Assembly: GCF_004321985.1 (NCBI RefSeq)
Contig: NZ_SCQN01000046.1
Span: 333,655 to 397,654 of the forward strand
Direction: 5' to 3'
Origin: Castellaniella sp.
GTDB lineage: Bacteria > Pseudomonadota > Gammaproteobacteria > Burkholderiales > Burkholderiaceae_B
DNA: 64,000 nucleotides
Within the stretch, counting starts at the first letter, position 1. Every line of letters starts with the position of its first letter. Made by a program: the position numbers and the translations under genes. The notes under the pieces are model-generated. The model did no database searches. It was not told the DNA's origin and was given only the letters and a program-made list of their open reading frames with translations. Positions 19,655 through 28,806 of the stretch are shown here, piece by piece.

Positions 19655-20491
19655 ATGATGGACCGTATCGTCACCCACGTCTTGCCAGCCGAGTATGTCG
19701 TCGATGATGGCGACATGCGCCTGCTGCGCGCGCTGCCCCACGAGCGGCAAATCTCGGTCGGGCCCTTCGTTTTCCTCGACCATTATCGCCATCAGGGCCA
19801 GCGTGGCATCGGAGACCGCCCGCATCCGCATGCGGGTATCGAAGTCGTGAGTTATCTGCTGGAGGGTGGCGTGGAACACCGTGACAGCATGGGCTCGCAC
19901 GACCGCCTGGTTGCTGGTGATGCGCAATTCATTCGCGCTGGGCGCGGCATGATTCACGCCGAACAGCCCTTGAGTGGCCGCCATGGCCTGCAACTCTGGG
20001 CCAGCCTGCCGCCTGAACTCAAGCTCGTCGAACCCAGCTATACCTCCATCCGCGCGCCCGATATCCCGTGCGTCGATGGCGAGGGTTCAAGACTGTCTGT
20101 CATCGCGGGCGCCGTGAACGGTGTGCACGGCCCCATGGCGCTCAGCGGAGGAGCTGTTTTCGCGCGTCTCCAATTGCAGCCGGATGCAGTCGGTACGCTA
20201 GTGGTTGATCCCTCGGTGGAATTGGGGCTTTATGTCCTGCAAGGGCAGGTCGAGGTGGGCGAGGTGTGTCTATCCACAGGCGAGTTGGGAGTGTTGGGCG
20301 ACGGTGCACAGATACGGATCACGGCGCACGGCATCGAGACCACCGAACTTGCGCTGGTGGGCGGCCGGCCCGTCCAAGGGGACGTCCTGTTCTCCGGACC
20401 GTTTGTCATGGATACGCCCGAGCGCCTGGCCCAGGCCAAGCGTGATTTCACGGCGGGCAGGATGGGTCGTCTGGAAGGCGTGCCATATTGA
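19655..20491 (+). CDS. Pirin family protein
   Basis: Pirins are bicupin metalloproteins; some are quercetin 2,3-dioxygenases, others regulators or redox-related. This 278-residue protein has the N-terminal cupin with HPHAGIEVVSYLLEGGVEHRDS (split here: HPHAGIEVVSYLL and EHRDSMGSH), carrying the metal-binding His and Glu residues, then RAGRGMIHAEQP. The end has GPFVMDTPERLAQAKRDF, typical of pirin C-termini. ATGATG starts at 19655 with GGAG 6 bases upstream. It lies just outside the right repeat of the insertion. The true substrate is unknown. Confidence 0.9.
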   Translation: MMDRIVTHVLPAEYVVDDGDMRLLRALPHERQISVGPFVFLDHYRHQGQRGIGDRPHPHAGIEVVSYLLEGGVEHRDSMGSHDRLVAGDAQFIRAGRGMIHAEQPLSGRHGLQLWASLPPELKLVEPSYTSIRAPDIPCVDGEGSRLSVIAGAVNGVHGPMALSGGAVFARLQLQPDAVGTLVVDPSVELGLYVLQGQVEVGEVCLSTGELGVLGDGAQIRITAHGIETTELALVGGRPVQGDVLFSGPFVMDTPERLAQAKRDFTAGRMGRLEGVPY

Positions 20492-20941
20492 TGCCGATAC
20501 GGAACTTTTCCCGGAGGACGGGGACCACCCATCGTGCGCCGAAGTCGAGCAGTTGAATTAACCAAACAGCTAGAGTGCGCGATAGCTGGTGAGGTAAGTG
20601 GCGTTCACGCTTCTGCTTCAATTGAAAGCTTGAAGGAGACCCTATCATGAACTCCTCCACCGTTTCGGTCACTTCCCTGGCTGACCTGGTGGCTGGACCG
20701 ACTAGAGGTAGTCCCTGTAATGCCGCCTGGGCGCGGATGCGGGCCGCTGGCGTGCACATGATGAGTTGGTTTGCCATGGCGTGCATTACGTAAGGCGCGT
20801 TGACTCGCGGTCTCAGACGGCAGAATATTGAACGCCCGCCAGCTATGATACCCGTTTTAATTAGGCTTCATTTTTGCTGACGGAATATGGTAAACAGTAC
20901 GGTTCCGGGGTTTTATAACTACACCGAAAAGCAGGATGATT
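20492..20941. other. 450-bp spacer with one possible small ORF
   Basis: No conserved gene is visible between pirin and the CoA-transferase. A 48-codon ORF at 20647-20793 is listed separately. A weak promoter-like pair, TTGACT at 20800-20805 and GAATAT 17 bp further on, precedes the CoA-transferase. No clear terminator for pirin is seen. Confidence 0.4.
20647..20793 (+). CDS. Possible 48-residue protein, unrecognised
   Basis: The ORF starts ATG with AAGGAG 9 bases upstream, a good ribosome binding site, and runs to TAA. It begins MNSSTVSVTSLADLVAGPTR and ends HMMSWFAMACIT. I do not recognise it. The SD spacing is the only positive sign; there is no neighbour logic. It may be a relic or chance. 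Confidence 0.25.
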   Translation: MNSSTVSVTSLADLVAGPTRGSPCNAAWARMRAAGVHMMSWFAMACIT

Positions 20942-22471
20942 ATGTCTGAACATACCAGCCTTAGTCGTATTCGCTGCGCGGCGTTGCATGACCGCGTGAT
21001 GAGCGCTGAAGACGCGATCAAGTATATTTTCTCTGGTGCGAACGTCGGCATGAGCGGGTTTACTGGGGCCGGCTATCCCAAGAAAATCCCACTGGCGTTA
21101 GCTGATTGGATTCGTCAGCAGCATGCCGATAACCATGAGTTCAAGATCAACGTCTGGACGGGTGCTTCCACAGCGCCCGAGCTTGATGGTGCCCTGGCCG
21201 AGGTTGATGGTATCGAGATGCGGATGCCCTATCAGTCCGATCCCACCAGCCGTGCCCGGATCAACAGCGGACAGATGCAGTATATGGATATTCATTTGTC
21301 CCACGTCGCCGAGTATGTCTGGTTCGGTTTCTTCGGTCATTTGGACATTGCCGTGATTGAGGTCGCCGGGATCCGCGAGGACGGCAGCCTCATCCCGGCA
21401 GCCTCGGTGGGTAACAACAAGACCTGGATCGACTTGGCCGACCGAGTAATTCTGGAGGTCAACTACGCCCTCAACGAAGGGCTCGAGGGCATGCACGATA
21501 TTTATTACGGTACGCGATTGCCGCCCAATCGCGAACCCGTGCCAATCCTCAAGCCAGGTGATCGCATTGGATCCCAGTATTATCACTGCCCGCTGGACAA
21601 GATTGTAGCCATTGTCGAGACCCAGGCCCACGATCGCGTCAATGCTTTCACCGAGCCTGACGATGATTCCAGGCGGATGGCCCAGTACATCATCAAGTTC
21701 CTGGAAAACGAAGTGAAAAAAGGCGTCCTGCCGCCCGAACTGCTACCGATTCAGGCGGGCGTTGGCAATATTGCCAACGCCGTGCTCTTCGGCTTAGGGG
21801 ACAGCCAATTTCAGAACCTCACCGCCTATACGGAAGTGATTCAGGACGGCATGCTAAAGCTGGTGCAGGATGGCAAACTGTCCCAGGTCTCGGCCACTGC
21901 ATTGTCGCTGAGCCCAGCAGCGGTGAAAAATTTCAATGACAATATCGATTTCTACCGTAGCAGAATCGTGCTGCGAACCCAGGAGATCAGCAACCATCCC
22001 GAAGTCATCCGCCGACTTGGCGTTATCGCCATCAATGGCATGATCGAATGCGATATCTACGGTAACGTCAATTCCACTCATATTACCGGCAGTACTATAG
22101 TGAATGGTATCGGCGGTTCGGGAGATTTCACCCGTAACGCCTTTCTGTCTTTCTTCGTACGACCCTCCATCGCCAAGAATGGCGATATCTCGGCTATCGT
22201 ACCTATGGTCTCGCACACCGACCACACCGAGCACGATGTCCAGATTCTGGTTACAGAACAAGGTCTTGCCGACCTACGCGGCTTATCGCCAAAACAGCGG
22301 GCCGAGACGATCATCGAAAACTGTGCTCACCCTGACTATAAAGAGCAGTTGCGCGACTACTTCCAGCGCGCCAAGCAACAGTCGAATCGCGGCCAGCACA
22401 CCCCGCATATTCTCTCCGAGGCGCTCAGCTGGCACGATCGGTTTGAAAAGACGGGAAGTATGAAAAAGTAG
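20942..22471 (+). CDS. Acetyl-CoA hydrolase / succinate(acetate) CoA-transferase
   Basis: This family I CoA-transferase moves CoA between succinyl-CoA or acetyl-CoA and acetate or succinate, and its members are often named acetyl-CoA hydrolase. The 509-residue length matches the Ach1/AarC type. YTEVIQDG near residue 301 carries the likely catalytic glutamate; EISNHPEVIRRLGVIAING, NSTHITGSTIVNGIGGSGDF and VTEQGLADLRGL are the expected C-terminal motifs. The ATG at 20942 is chosen because the GCAGGA ribosome site is correctly placed; an ATG 6 bases earlier overlaps that site. Codon use looks less GC-biased than its neighbours. Confidence 0.92.
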   Translation: MSEHTSLSRIRCAALHDRVMSAEDAIKYIFSGANVGMSGFTGAGYPKKIPLALADWIRQQHADNHEFKINVWTGASTAPELDGALAEVDGIEMRMPYQSDPTSRARINSGQMQYMDIHLSHVAEYVWFGFFGHLDIAVIEVAGIREDGSLIPAASVGNNKTWIDLADRVILEVNYALNEGLEGMHDIYYGTRLPPNREPVPILKPGDRIGSQYYHCPLDKIVAIVETQAHDRVNAFTEPDDDSRRMAQYIIKFLENEVKKGVLPPELLPIQAGVGNIANAVLFGLGDSQFQNLTAYTEVIQDGMLKLVQDGKLSQVSATALSLSPAAVKNFNDNIDFYRSRIVLRTQEISNHPEVIRRLGVIAINGMIECDIYGNVNSTHITGSTIVNGIGGSGDFTRNAFLSFFVRPSIAKNGDISAIVPMVSHTDHTEHDVQILVTEQGLADLRGLSPKQRAETIIENCAHPDYKEQLRDYFQRAKQQSNRGQHTPHILSEALSWHDRFEKTGSMKK

Positions 22472-22602
22472 GTCCGCTACGACCGAGTCCGGCCTCAAAA
22501 CGGTTTTGTAGTTTTGCCGCCGTAGGATATACCCACATTAATCGGATCGCATAGAACCAACCACCCCCCACGGTCATCATTTACGTATCGTCCATAGTCT
22601 CG

Positions 22603-23262
22603 ATGGTTTCAGTTTTGGCGGCGAGGCCCGGGATGCTCTGCCGCCATATCCGACGTGCCACGGAGATACATGCTGTGGCACGCACGCTGCCTGCGACGCA
22701 GGGGGAATCGGTCACTTGGACGGAAGGCAGCGCGACGAACCTGCCTTTCCAAGACGCGGCCTTTGATCTCGTGCTATGCCAGCACGGCCTGCAATTCTTC
22801 CCCGACCGGAATGCAGCGCTGCGCGAGATACACCGGGTGCTGACTCCGGGCGGCCGGAGTACGGTGATTGTCGGGCAGGCAGTCGAGCGGCATCCGGTCT
22901 TTGACGCCCTCATGAATTCCGTGGCGCGCCACCTTGGACTTCCACTGGCTGCGGTCGCTCTTCCTTTTGCTCTCCACGATGTGGATGATCTGCGTGCGTT
23001 ATATGGCTCAGCGGGCTTTGGTGCGGTCGAGATCACGCCCGAATCCATTCATTTGCGCTTCCCGCAGGCGGACCGCTTCGTCCCGCTGGCCGTCGCCAGT
23101 TCCGCGGCAGCCGTGCCTCCTTTTGCACAGTTGGAGAGTTCCGCGCGGGCCAGGTTGCTCGATGCAGTCCGCGAAGAAACCGAGCCGGTCGTGAACCGGT
23201 ACCGGGAAGGGGACATCGTGTCCTTTCCCATGCATGCCTATGTGATCAATGCGTCGACCTGA
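22603..23262 (+). pseudogene. Class I SAM methyltransferase, N-terminally truncated
   Basis: From about residue 27 the protein follows a Methyltransf_11-type enzyme (TEGSATNLPFQDAAFDLVL, LREIHRVLTPGG), with the usual C-terminal part to AYVINAST. The N-terminal SAM-binding glycine motif (VLD-GCGTG) is missing and the first ~30 residues look garbled. SAM binding should be lost, so I call it a decayed gene. A frameshift upstream could also be responsible; 22472-22602 shows no intact motif I in any frame that I could find. Confidence 0.6.
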
Positions 23263-23475
23263 AGAAGATTAGCCGGTTGCCGCGGTCATGCACCCTGAAG
23301 CGGACTCATCCTTTCGGACACCAGCAGCGTCAGCGCAGTGTCGGGTGATCGGCTAGCTCATTGATGGCCCATTGCGCGGCCTGTCTGCCTGGCAAAGATA
23401 GGGGAAAGTACCGACTTGCTGGATATTGATGTATTCAAAGGGTAGGTCTACGATTGTTCTAAATAAAAACTTTTG

Positions 23476-23488
23476 TTCGCAATCCGAA
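23476..23488. promoter_or_regulatory. Small palindrome upstream of the IclR gene
   Basis: TTCG-CAATC-CGAA lies 12 bases before the regulator's ATG in an AT-rich leader. IclR-family regulators usually bind such short palindromes near their own promoter, so this is a candidate operator. The match is short and could be chance. Confidence 0.3.
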
Positions 23489-23499
23489 TAAATTAACTG

Positions 23500-24345
23500 A
23501 TGAACGGATTTATGGTCCAGCAAGACGACAACTTAGCGGCGGACGGCAAGAACGTCGTCAAGTCCCTGATCAAGGGCTTGCGCGTCCTGGAAGCGTTCAG
23601 CGCTGGCGAACCCGAGCTCACCATGGCCGAGATTGCCCGACGCAGCGGCGTCGACAATGCCACCGCGTTCCGTTTTCTGGGGACGCTGGTCTCTGCCGGC
23701 TACGTGTGTCGCGTGCCCGATACGCGGCTGTTCCGTCTGACTACCAAGGTGCTCGACTTAGGCTTCAGCGCGATTGCGCATGCTGACTTGCGCACCTGCG
23801 CACGGCCCATTCTTCGTGGGCTGGTGGGTGAGATCAATGAAGCGGCTTCGGTGGGGGTGCTCGAAGGATGGGAAGTCATGTATGCGGAACGGATGCAGGC
23901 CGGGTTGACGCGATTGGGCGTGGACATTCGGATCGGCAGCCGCGTACCCGCCTATTCCACCGCGATCGGCCACGCAATCCTGGCCTGGCTGCCCAAGAGT
24001 GACCAGAAGAAGATTCTCGGTTCCCATCCGCGGCCGGCGCTCACGCCGACCACCCTCACCGATATCGACGAAATCCTCCGGCGGCTTCAGACAGTGCGTG
24101 AGCGTGGGTACGCCGTGTCGGATCAGGAGAACGTCTCGGGGCTCTTCATCGTCGCGGCTCCGGTGCTCGACGCCGACGGCGTGCCGGTTGCGGGCCTCAG
24201 CGTCGCGGCGCCGGCACTCAGAATGAGGCTCCCCGAGTTTGAAGCCCTCGCGGCCGATCCCGTCCGGACGGCGGCGGCCGAACTTTCAAAATCACTTCAG
24301 GCGTCGGGGTGCTTTGCTACCTCGGTGAATTCAAGAACGGCATAG
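23500..24345 (+). CDS. IclR-family transcriptional regulator
   Basis: IclR proteins bind DNA through an N-terminal winged helix and sense an effector through a GAF-like domain. In this 281-residue protein the HTH is at about residues 25-85 (SLIKGLRVLEAFSAGEPELT, ATAFRFLGTLVSAGYV) and the effector domain follows, with GSRVPAYSTAIGHAILAWL and GYAVSDQENVSGLFIVAAPV. It heads the tartrate-like operon in the same direction and is the obvious regulator. Start codon 23500 or the ATG at 23512; neither has a strong ribosome site. Confidence 0.92.
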   Translation: MNGFMVQQDDNLAADGKNVVKSLIKGLRVLEAFSAGEPELTMAEIARRSGVDNATAFRFLGTLVSAGYVCRVPDTRLFRLTTKVLDLGFSAIAHADLRTCARPILRGLVGEINEAASVGVLEGWEVMYAERMQAGLTRLGVDIRIGSRVPAYSTAIGHAILAWLPKSDQKKILGSHPRPALTPTTLTDIDEILRRLQTVRERGYAVSDQENVSGLFIVAAPVLDADGVPVAGLSVAAPALRMRLPEFEALAADPVRTAAAELSKSLQASGCFATSVNSRTA

Positions 24346-24354
24346 GAGAACGAC

Positions 24355-25302
24355 GTGCCAGACGTAAACTTTCACGGGATCATTCCGGCGATCGCCATCC
24401 CGTTCAACGAAGACTACAGCATCGATGCACCCGAGCTCCAGCGCTTTTCCCGATGGCTGGGTGGGCAGCCGGGGATCACCGCCCTCATGACCAACGGCCA
24501 CACGGGTGAAGTCTTTGCCCTGACCCCGCGCGAGCGCGCGCAGGTCACCCGCCTCGTGGTCGAGGCCACAAAGGGCATCTGCCCGGTCATCTCCTCGGTG
24601 GTATGTGAAGGCATCAAGGATGCCGTCGAGCAGGCCACCATGGCGAAAGAGGCGGGTGCTTCCGCGCTCGACATCATGCCGCCGCATCACTGGTTGCGAT
24701 TCGGGTTCCGCCCGCAGCACTGCATCGACTATTTCACGGCCATCGGCGAGGCTACAGGTCTTCCGCTGGTCGTGCACGTGTATCCAGCGTGGACGAGGGC
24801 ATCCTTTTCGTCCGATCTCCTGGCGCAACTCGCAAGGCTGCCCCACGTTGCGGCATTCAAGGTCGGTACGCGTGAAATGAATAAATATGCCCGCGACATC
24901 GAGGCTATCCGCCGCGCAGATCCGTCGAAGGCGCTGCTCACCTGCCACGACGAATATCTGCTGGCGTCCATGGTGCAGGGAATCGATGGTGCGCTCGTGG
25001 GTTTTGCCTCTCTGGTGCCGGAGTTGATCCATCAGCTGTTGCAGGCCGTCAGGCGTGGGGATCTCAAAGAAGCCGTGGCTGTGCAGGCGAAGATCACGCC
25101 GCTCAAGGACGCCGTGTACGGCGCGGGTGAACCTACCGGCGAGGCCCATGGCCGCATGAAGGCCGCCATGGCGCGCGCGGGCATCCTGAAAAGTCCGACG
25201 GTGCGCCCACCCACCTGCGAGCCATCCGCAGACGAATTGTTCGCCATTGATGCTGCTCTCCGGAGCGCGGGGCTGCTCCAGCGAGTGGCCACGCCCGCCT
25301 GA
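24355..25302 (+). CDS. DapA-family (dihydrodipicolinate synthase / NAL superfamily) lyase or aldolase
   Basis: Members of this superfamily form a Schiff base with a 2-oxo acid and catalyse aldol cleavage or dehydration. The 315-residue protein has the TIM-barrel signature TNGHTGEVFALTPRERAQV, the tyrosine in VHVYPAWTR, and the Schiff-base lysine in VAAFKVGTREM near residue 168. It starts with GTG (24355), GGAGAA 6 bases upstream. Its place between an IclR regulator and an ABC importer points to degradation of a sugar-acid or related carboxylate rather than lysine synthesis. The substrate is not identifiable. Confidence 0.88.
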   Translation: MPDVNFHGIIPAIAIPFNEDYSIDAPELQRFSRWLGGQPGITALMTNGHTGEVFALTPRERAQVTRLVVEATKGICPVISSVVCEGIKDAVEQATMAKEAGASALDIMPPHHWLRFGFRPQHCIDYFTAIGEATGLPLVVHVYPAWTRASFSSDLLAQLARLPHVAAFKVGTREMNKYARDIEAIRRADPSKALLTCHDEYLLASMVQGIDGALVGFASLVPELIHQLLQAVRRGDLKEAVAVQAKITPLKDAVYGAGEPTGEAHGRMKAAMARAGILKSPTVRPPTCEPSADELFAIDAALRSAGLLQRVATPA

Positions 25303-25368
25303 GAGCGGAGGGACGACAGGCGCGGTTTTGCCGCTGGCCTGCGGTCTGAAAGAGACAAGGAGACAACC

Positions 25369-26172
25369 GTGTTGAGAGCCGTCGAAGAGTCGCCGCAAGG
25401 CGCAAGCGGAGCGTTGATAGAAATCAGTGGTGCGGGGAAAACCTACCGTACCAAGGGGGGTGACGTCAGAGCCCTGGATGGAATTGATCTGAGCATTGCT
25501 GACGGCGAGTTCGTCAGCATCGTCGGTCCTTCAGGGTGCGGGAAGAGCACTCTGTTGCGGATACTGGCGGGGCTGGACGATTGCACAGACGGTGAAGCCA
25601 GGATGGAAGGCCGGGCCATTTCGGGGCCGCCTCCGGGTGTCGGCGTCGTCTTCCAGTCCGCCAATCTCCTGCCGTGGCTCACCGTGAGACAGAATGTGGA
25701 GCTGCCGATACGGGTGGGTGGCCGACACGACCGCAGCACCAAGGCAGAAGAGCTTCTGTCGATGACCGGGCTCGAAGGCTTTGGCGATCGATTCCCTTAT
25801 GAGCTCTCCGGCGGCATGCAGCAGCGCGCGGGGATCTGCCGGGCGCTGATACGCAATCCGCAGATGCTGCTCATGGATGAGCCGTTCGGCGCCCTGGACG
25901 CCCTGACGCGTGAGCGCATGAACCTCGAGCTGCAACGCATTTGGCAAAGCAGCAACAAGACGGTAGTGCTCATCACGCACAGTATCTCAGAAGCCATATT
26001 TCTGGCCGATCGCGTGGTAGTCATGTCGTCCCGTCCAGGCAAGATCCTGCGGGACATCCCTGTCAGCATTCCACGGCCACGGGCGTTTGAGACCATCTTG
26101 TCGAACAGCGAATACACGCGGCTCTCCCGCGACATCCGCAAGCTTCTGAATGCCCAGGGAGGTGTCGAATGA
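25369..26172 (+). CDS. ABC transporter ATP-binding protein (nitrate/sulfonate/taurine type)
   Basis: This is the ATPase of an SsuABC/TauABC-type importer. The 267-residue protein has Walker A GPSGCGKSTLL near residue 54, the Q-loop FQSANLLPWL, the signature LSGGMQQRAGICRAL, Walker B MLLMDEPFGALD and the switch His in VLITHSISEA. It starts with GTG (25369) after AAGGAGA. The stop overlaps the permease start (ATGA), so the three transporter genes form one unit. Confidence 0.93.
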   Translation: MLRAVEESPQGASGALIEISGAGKTYRTKGGDVRALDGIDLSIADGEFVSIVGPSGCGKSTLLRILAGLDDCTDGEARMEGRAISGPPPGVGVVFQSANLLPWLTVRQNVELPIRVGGRHDRSTKAEELLSMTGLEGFGDRFPYELSGGMQQRAGICRALIRNPQMLLMDEPFGALDALTRERMNLELQRIWQSSNKTVVLITHSISEAIFLADRVVVMSSRPGKILRDIPVSIPRPRAFETILSNSEYTRLSRDIRKLLNAQGGVE

Positions 26173-27017
26173 ATGCACTCGTACAGCCGCGCGGGCAGGA
26201 TGCCGCTGTCGCAGGCGCCGGGAAAATCATGAAATTTCTGAAAGAACAGGCCAGTACCTTCATTACGCTCGCTGGCGTCGTCGTCCTGGTGTCCGTGTGG
26301 TCGCTGAGCGTGAGTGTTCTGGGAATCCCGTCGTATATCCTGCCAGCACCGTCCGCCGTGGTGCATGCCCTCTGGTCTGGGCTCGCCGTGTCGCCGGATA
26401 GCCCGATGGGATATTACCAACCTCTCTGGAGCACGTTCAGCAACGCTGCGCTGGGCTTTCTGATCGGTACGGGTACCGGGCTGGTGCTGGGCTCTGCCAT
26501 GGCGGAGAGCCGCACTGTGGAGCGGCTGATCATGCCGTACGCTTTTGCGCTGCAAAGCCTGCCCAAGGTAGCGATCACGCCGCTCATCGTGGTGTGGCTC
26601 GGCTTTGGCGACGGATCAAAGATCGCGACGGCTGCTCTGCTGGCCTTCTTTCCCATCCTCATCAACAGCTTCACAGGTCTCCGGTCGGTGGATCCTGAGA
26701 AGATCGATCTCATGCACTCGCTGCGCGCAACCCGCATGGAAACCTATCGCATCGTGAAGCTGCCCAATGCCGCACCGTACCTGTTTGCCGGTCTGGACAT
26801 GGCGGTCGTGTATGCGTTGCTGGGCACTATCGTCGCGGAATTCCTGGGCGCGCAGCAAGGGATGGGGGTCGTGATCACGCAGGCACAGGCAGTGACCGAC
26901 ATCGCCGGCGTGTTTGCCGCGCTCATCATCCTGGGGGCCATGGGTGTTTCCTTGCACGTGACCGTCCGGGCGATCGAAAAGCGCGTCGTGCACTGGGCCG
27001 ATCGTAACAAACACTAG
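26169..27017 (+). CDS. ABC transporter permease (BPD_transp_1, SsuC type)
   Basis: This 282-residue inner-membrane protein has about six hydrophobic segments. The EAA loop that contacts the ATPase reads DLMHSLRATRMETYRIVKLP near residue 185. It starts four bases inside the ATPase gene end and is followed, after 25 bp, by the substrate-binding protein gene. Together they form an importer for an organic anion, plausibly the substrate of the downstream enolase-superfamily enzyme. Confidence 0.92.
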   Translation: MNALVQPRGQDAAVAGAGKIMKFLKEQASTFITLAGVVVLVSVWSLSVSVLGIPSYILPAPSAVVHALWSGLAVSPDSPMGYYQPLWSTFSNAALGFLIGTGTGLVLGSAMAESRTVERLIMPYAFALQSLPKVAITPLIVVWLGFGDGSKIATAALLAFFPILINSFTGLRSVDPEKIDLMHSLRATRMETYRIVKLPNAAPYLFAGLDMAVVYALLGTIVAEFLGAQQGMGVVITQAQAVTDIAGVFAALIILGAMGVSLHVTVRAIEKRVVHWADRNKH

Positions 27018-27042
27018 ATCCACACTTTCCAAGGAGAGAGAC

Positions 27043-28110
27043 ATGACGACACGTAGAGATTTTCTGCTGACATCGGGAAGTATTGCGGCAGCCCTGGCGC
27101 TGTACGGAGGCCGCAGCGTCGCGGCCGGCACCCGTACTGTGACTCTTGGAACCGGGCTCAAGGCCATGAGCCCCATCGTCATCAATCTGGCAATCGGTGA
27201 AGTGCTCGGGTATGCGAAGGAGGAGGGCATCAAGCTGAACGTGCTGGCGATGGGCACGAATGCGAGCGTGCAGGTTGCGGTGGACAAGGGTGATGCCGAT
27301 TTTGGGGTTGGTGTTCCCTCCTTCGGGCTGCCGATTCTCGCGAAAGGCGACTGGCATACGTCGAAGAACTTCTATGAGTACACCTACCCTTACAAGTGGG
27401 ACATCGCGGTGCTTCCAGACTCGCCGATCCAGAGCTACGAGGATCTGAAGGGTAAGCACATTGGCGTTTCGGATTTTGGCGCCACTGACTATCCGGTGAC
27501 GAAGGCGGTGCTCAAGATGCTCGGCATGGATCCCGAGAAGGATTTCAAGTGGATCTCGGTTGGCAATGGCGTGCAGGCCGGGGTCGCTCTCGAACGCAAG
27601 GCCATCGACGCCCTGGCTTATTACGACACCGGTTTCGGCCAGATCGAGGCGGCCAAGATCGCATTCAGGCTGCTGCCGCGTCCGAAGAACCTGCCCCTGG
27701 TGGGCGGGCAGTTCCTGGAGACCCAGGTGCGAACTTTGCAGAAGGACAAAGAACTCGCTGTCAAGGTGGGGCGCATCGTCTGCAAGTCATCCCAGTTCAT
27801 CCTCGCAAATCCGCGCGCGGGTGCCGAAGCCTTCCTGAAGATGTACCCAGAGACCGCCCCGCGCGGCAGCGACCATGCTACGGCCGTCGCCGCCATACTG
27901 CTCGCTATCGGTCGCCGCCTGAAGCTCTACAGCCCACCGTATGCCGGCGCGAAGATGGGGAGCATCAATGTCCAGGAATTCAAGACTGAGGCCGCGATGC
28001 ATGGGTGGGACATCAAGGACTACAGCGCCTTTTATACCAACACCCTGATCGACGAGATCAACGACTTCGACATCGCCAGCGTCCAGGCGCAGGCGAGGAA
28101 CTACCGGTGA
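27043..28110 (+). CDS. ABC transporter substrate-binding protein (Tat-type signal)
   Basis: This 355-residue protein starts MTTRRDFLLTSGSIAAALAL, a twin-arginine-type signal followed by a cleavage region near SVAAG, so it is probably exported folded to the periplasm. The mature part follows the NMT1/SsuA-like class (IGEVLGYAKEEGIKLNVL, KHIGVSDFGATDYPVTKAVL). AAGGAGAG precedes the ATG. The stop overlaps the next gene's GTG by GTGA. Confidence 0.9.
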   Translation: MTTRRDFLLTSGSIAAALALYGGRSVAAGTRTVTLGTGLKAMSPIVINLAIGEVLGYAKEEGIKLNVLAMGTNASVQVAVDKGDADFGVGVPSFGLPILAKGDWHTSKNFYEYTYPYKWDIAVLPDSPIQSYEDLKGKHIGVSDFGATDYPVTKAVLKMLGMDPEKDFKWISVGNGVQAGVALERKAIDALAYYDTGFGQIEAAKIAFRLLPRPKNLPLVGGQFLETQVRTLQKDKELAVKVGRIVCKSSQFILANPRAGAEAFLKMYPETAPRGSDHATAVAAILLAIGRRLKLYSPPYAGAKMGSINVQEFKTEAAMHGWDIKDYSAFYTNTLIDEINDFDIASVQAQARNYR

Positions 28111-28787
28111 CTGCGCGGCGTGTGCTGGTGACGGGTGCGAGCTCCGGCATCGGGGCTGCAATCGCCGGGCGCCTGCAGGCTGACGGCTGGCAGGTGACGG
28201 GCATGGACCGCAATCCGCCACCGCATCCGCGGACAGGGATCACTGACTTGCAGGTCGATCTGGCGGATGTGGGTGCGCTACTCGCCTTGCGGCCTGAACT
28301 GGCAGGCTATGACGCACTAGTCCATGCCGCCGGATTCATGGCGACTGCAACCCTTGAGGCGCTCGACCATGCACAGGGTGATGCCATGTGGCAGGTACAC
28401 GTGAGGGCCGCCGAAGTGTTGGCGAGTCTGATCGCGCCCACCATGCCCGACGGTGGCAGGATCGTGCTGATCGGCAGCCGCACGTCTGACGGTGCCACGT
28501 CGCGTAGTCAGTATGCGGCGACCAAGGCGGCACTGACCGGACTGGCACGCTCCTGGGCGGCGGAGCTCGTCCACCGGGCTATCACCGTGAACGTCGTGGC
28601 GCCTGCCGCCACTGAAACCCCCATGCTGCACGATCCGGCACGTGCCGACACGCCGCCCAAATTGCCGCCGATGGGCCGTTACGTGCGGCGTCGTGAGATA
28701 GCTGCGCTCGTGGCTTTCCTGCTGGGTGAAGATGCCGGTGCGATTACCGGCCAGCGCATCGTCATTTGCGCTGGAAGCTCTCTCTGA
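28107..28787 (+). CDS. Short-chain dehydrogenase/reductase
   Basis: SDR enzymes oxidise or reduce alcohols and ketones with NAD(P). The 226-residue protein has the Rossmann start RVLVTGASSGIGAAIAGRL, the NAD-binding VHAAG motif, and the catalytic Ser and YAATK (QYAATKAALTGLARSWAAEL). The GTG start at 28107 overlaps the substrate-binding protein stop (GTGA), which argues for cotranslation. The substrate is unknown; a carboxylic-acid-derived carbonyl or hydroxyl is likely from context. Confidence 0.88.
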   Translation: MTARRVLVTGASSGIGAAIAGRLQADGWQVTGMDRNPPPHPRTGITDLQVDLADVGALLALRPELAGYDALVHAAGFMATATLEALDHAQGDAMWQVHVRAAEVLASLIAPTMPDGGRIVLIGSRTSDGATSRSQYAATKAALTGLARSWAAELVHRAITVNVVAPAATETPMLHDPARADTPPKLPPMGRYVRRREIAALVAFLLGEDAGAITGQRIVICAGSSL

Positions 28788-28806
28788 TGAAATCTTGGGA
28801 TGGAAC

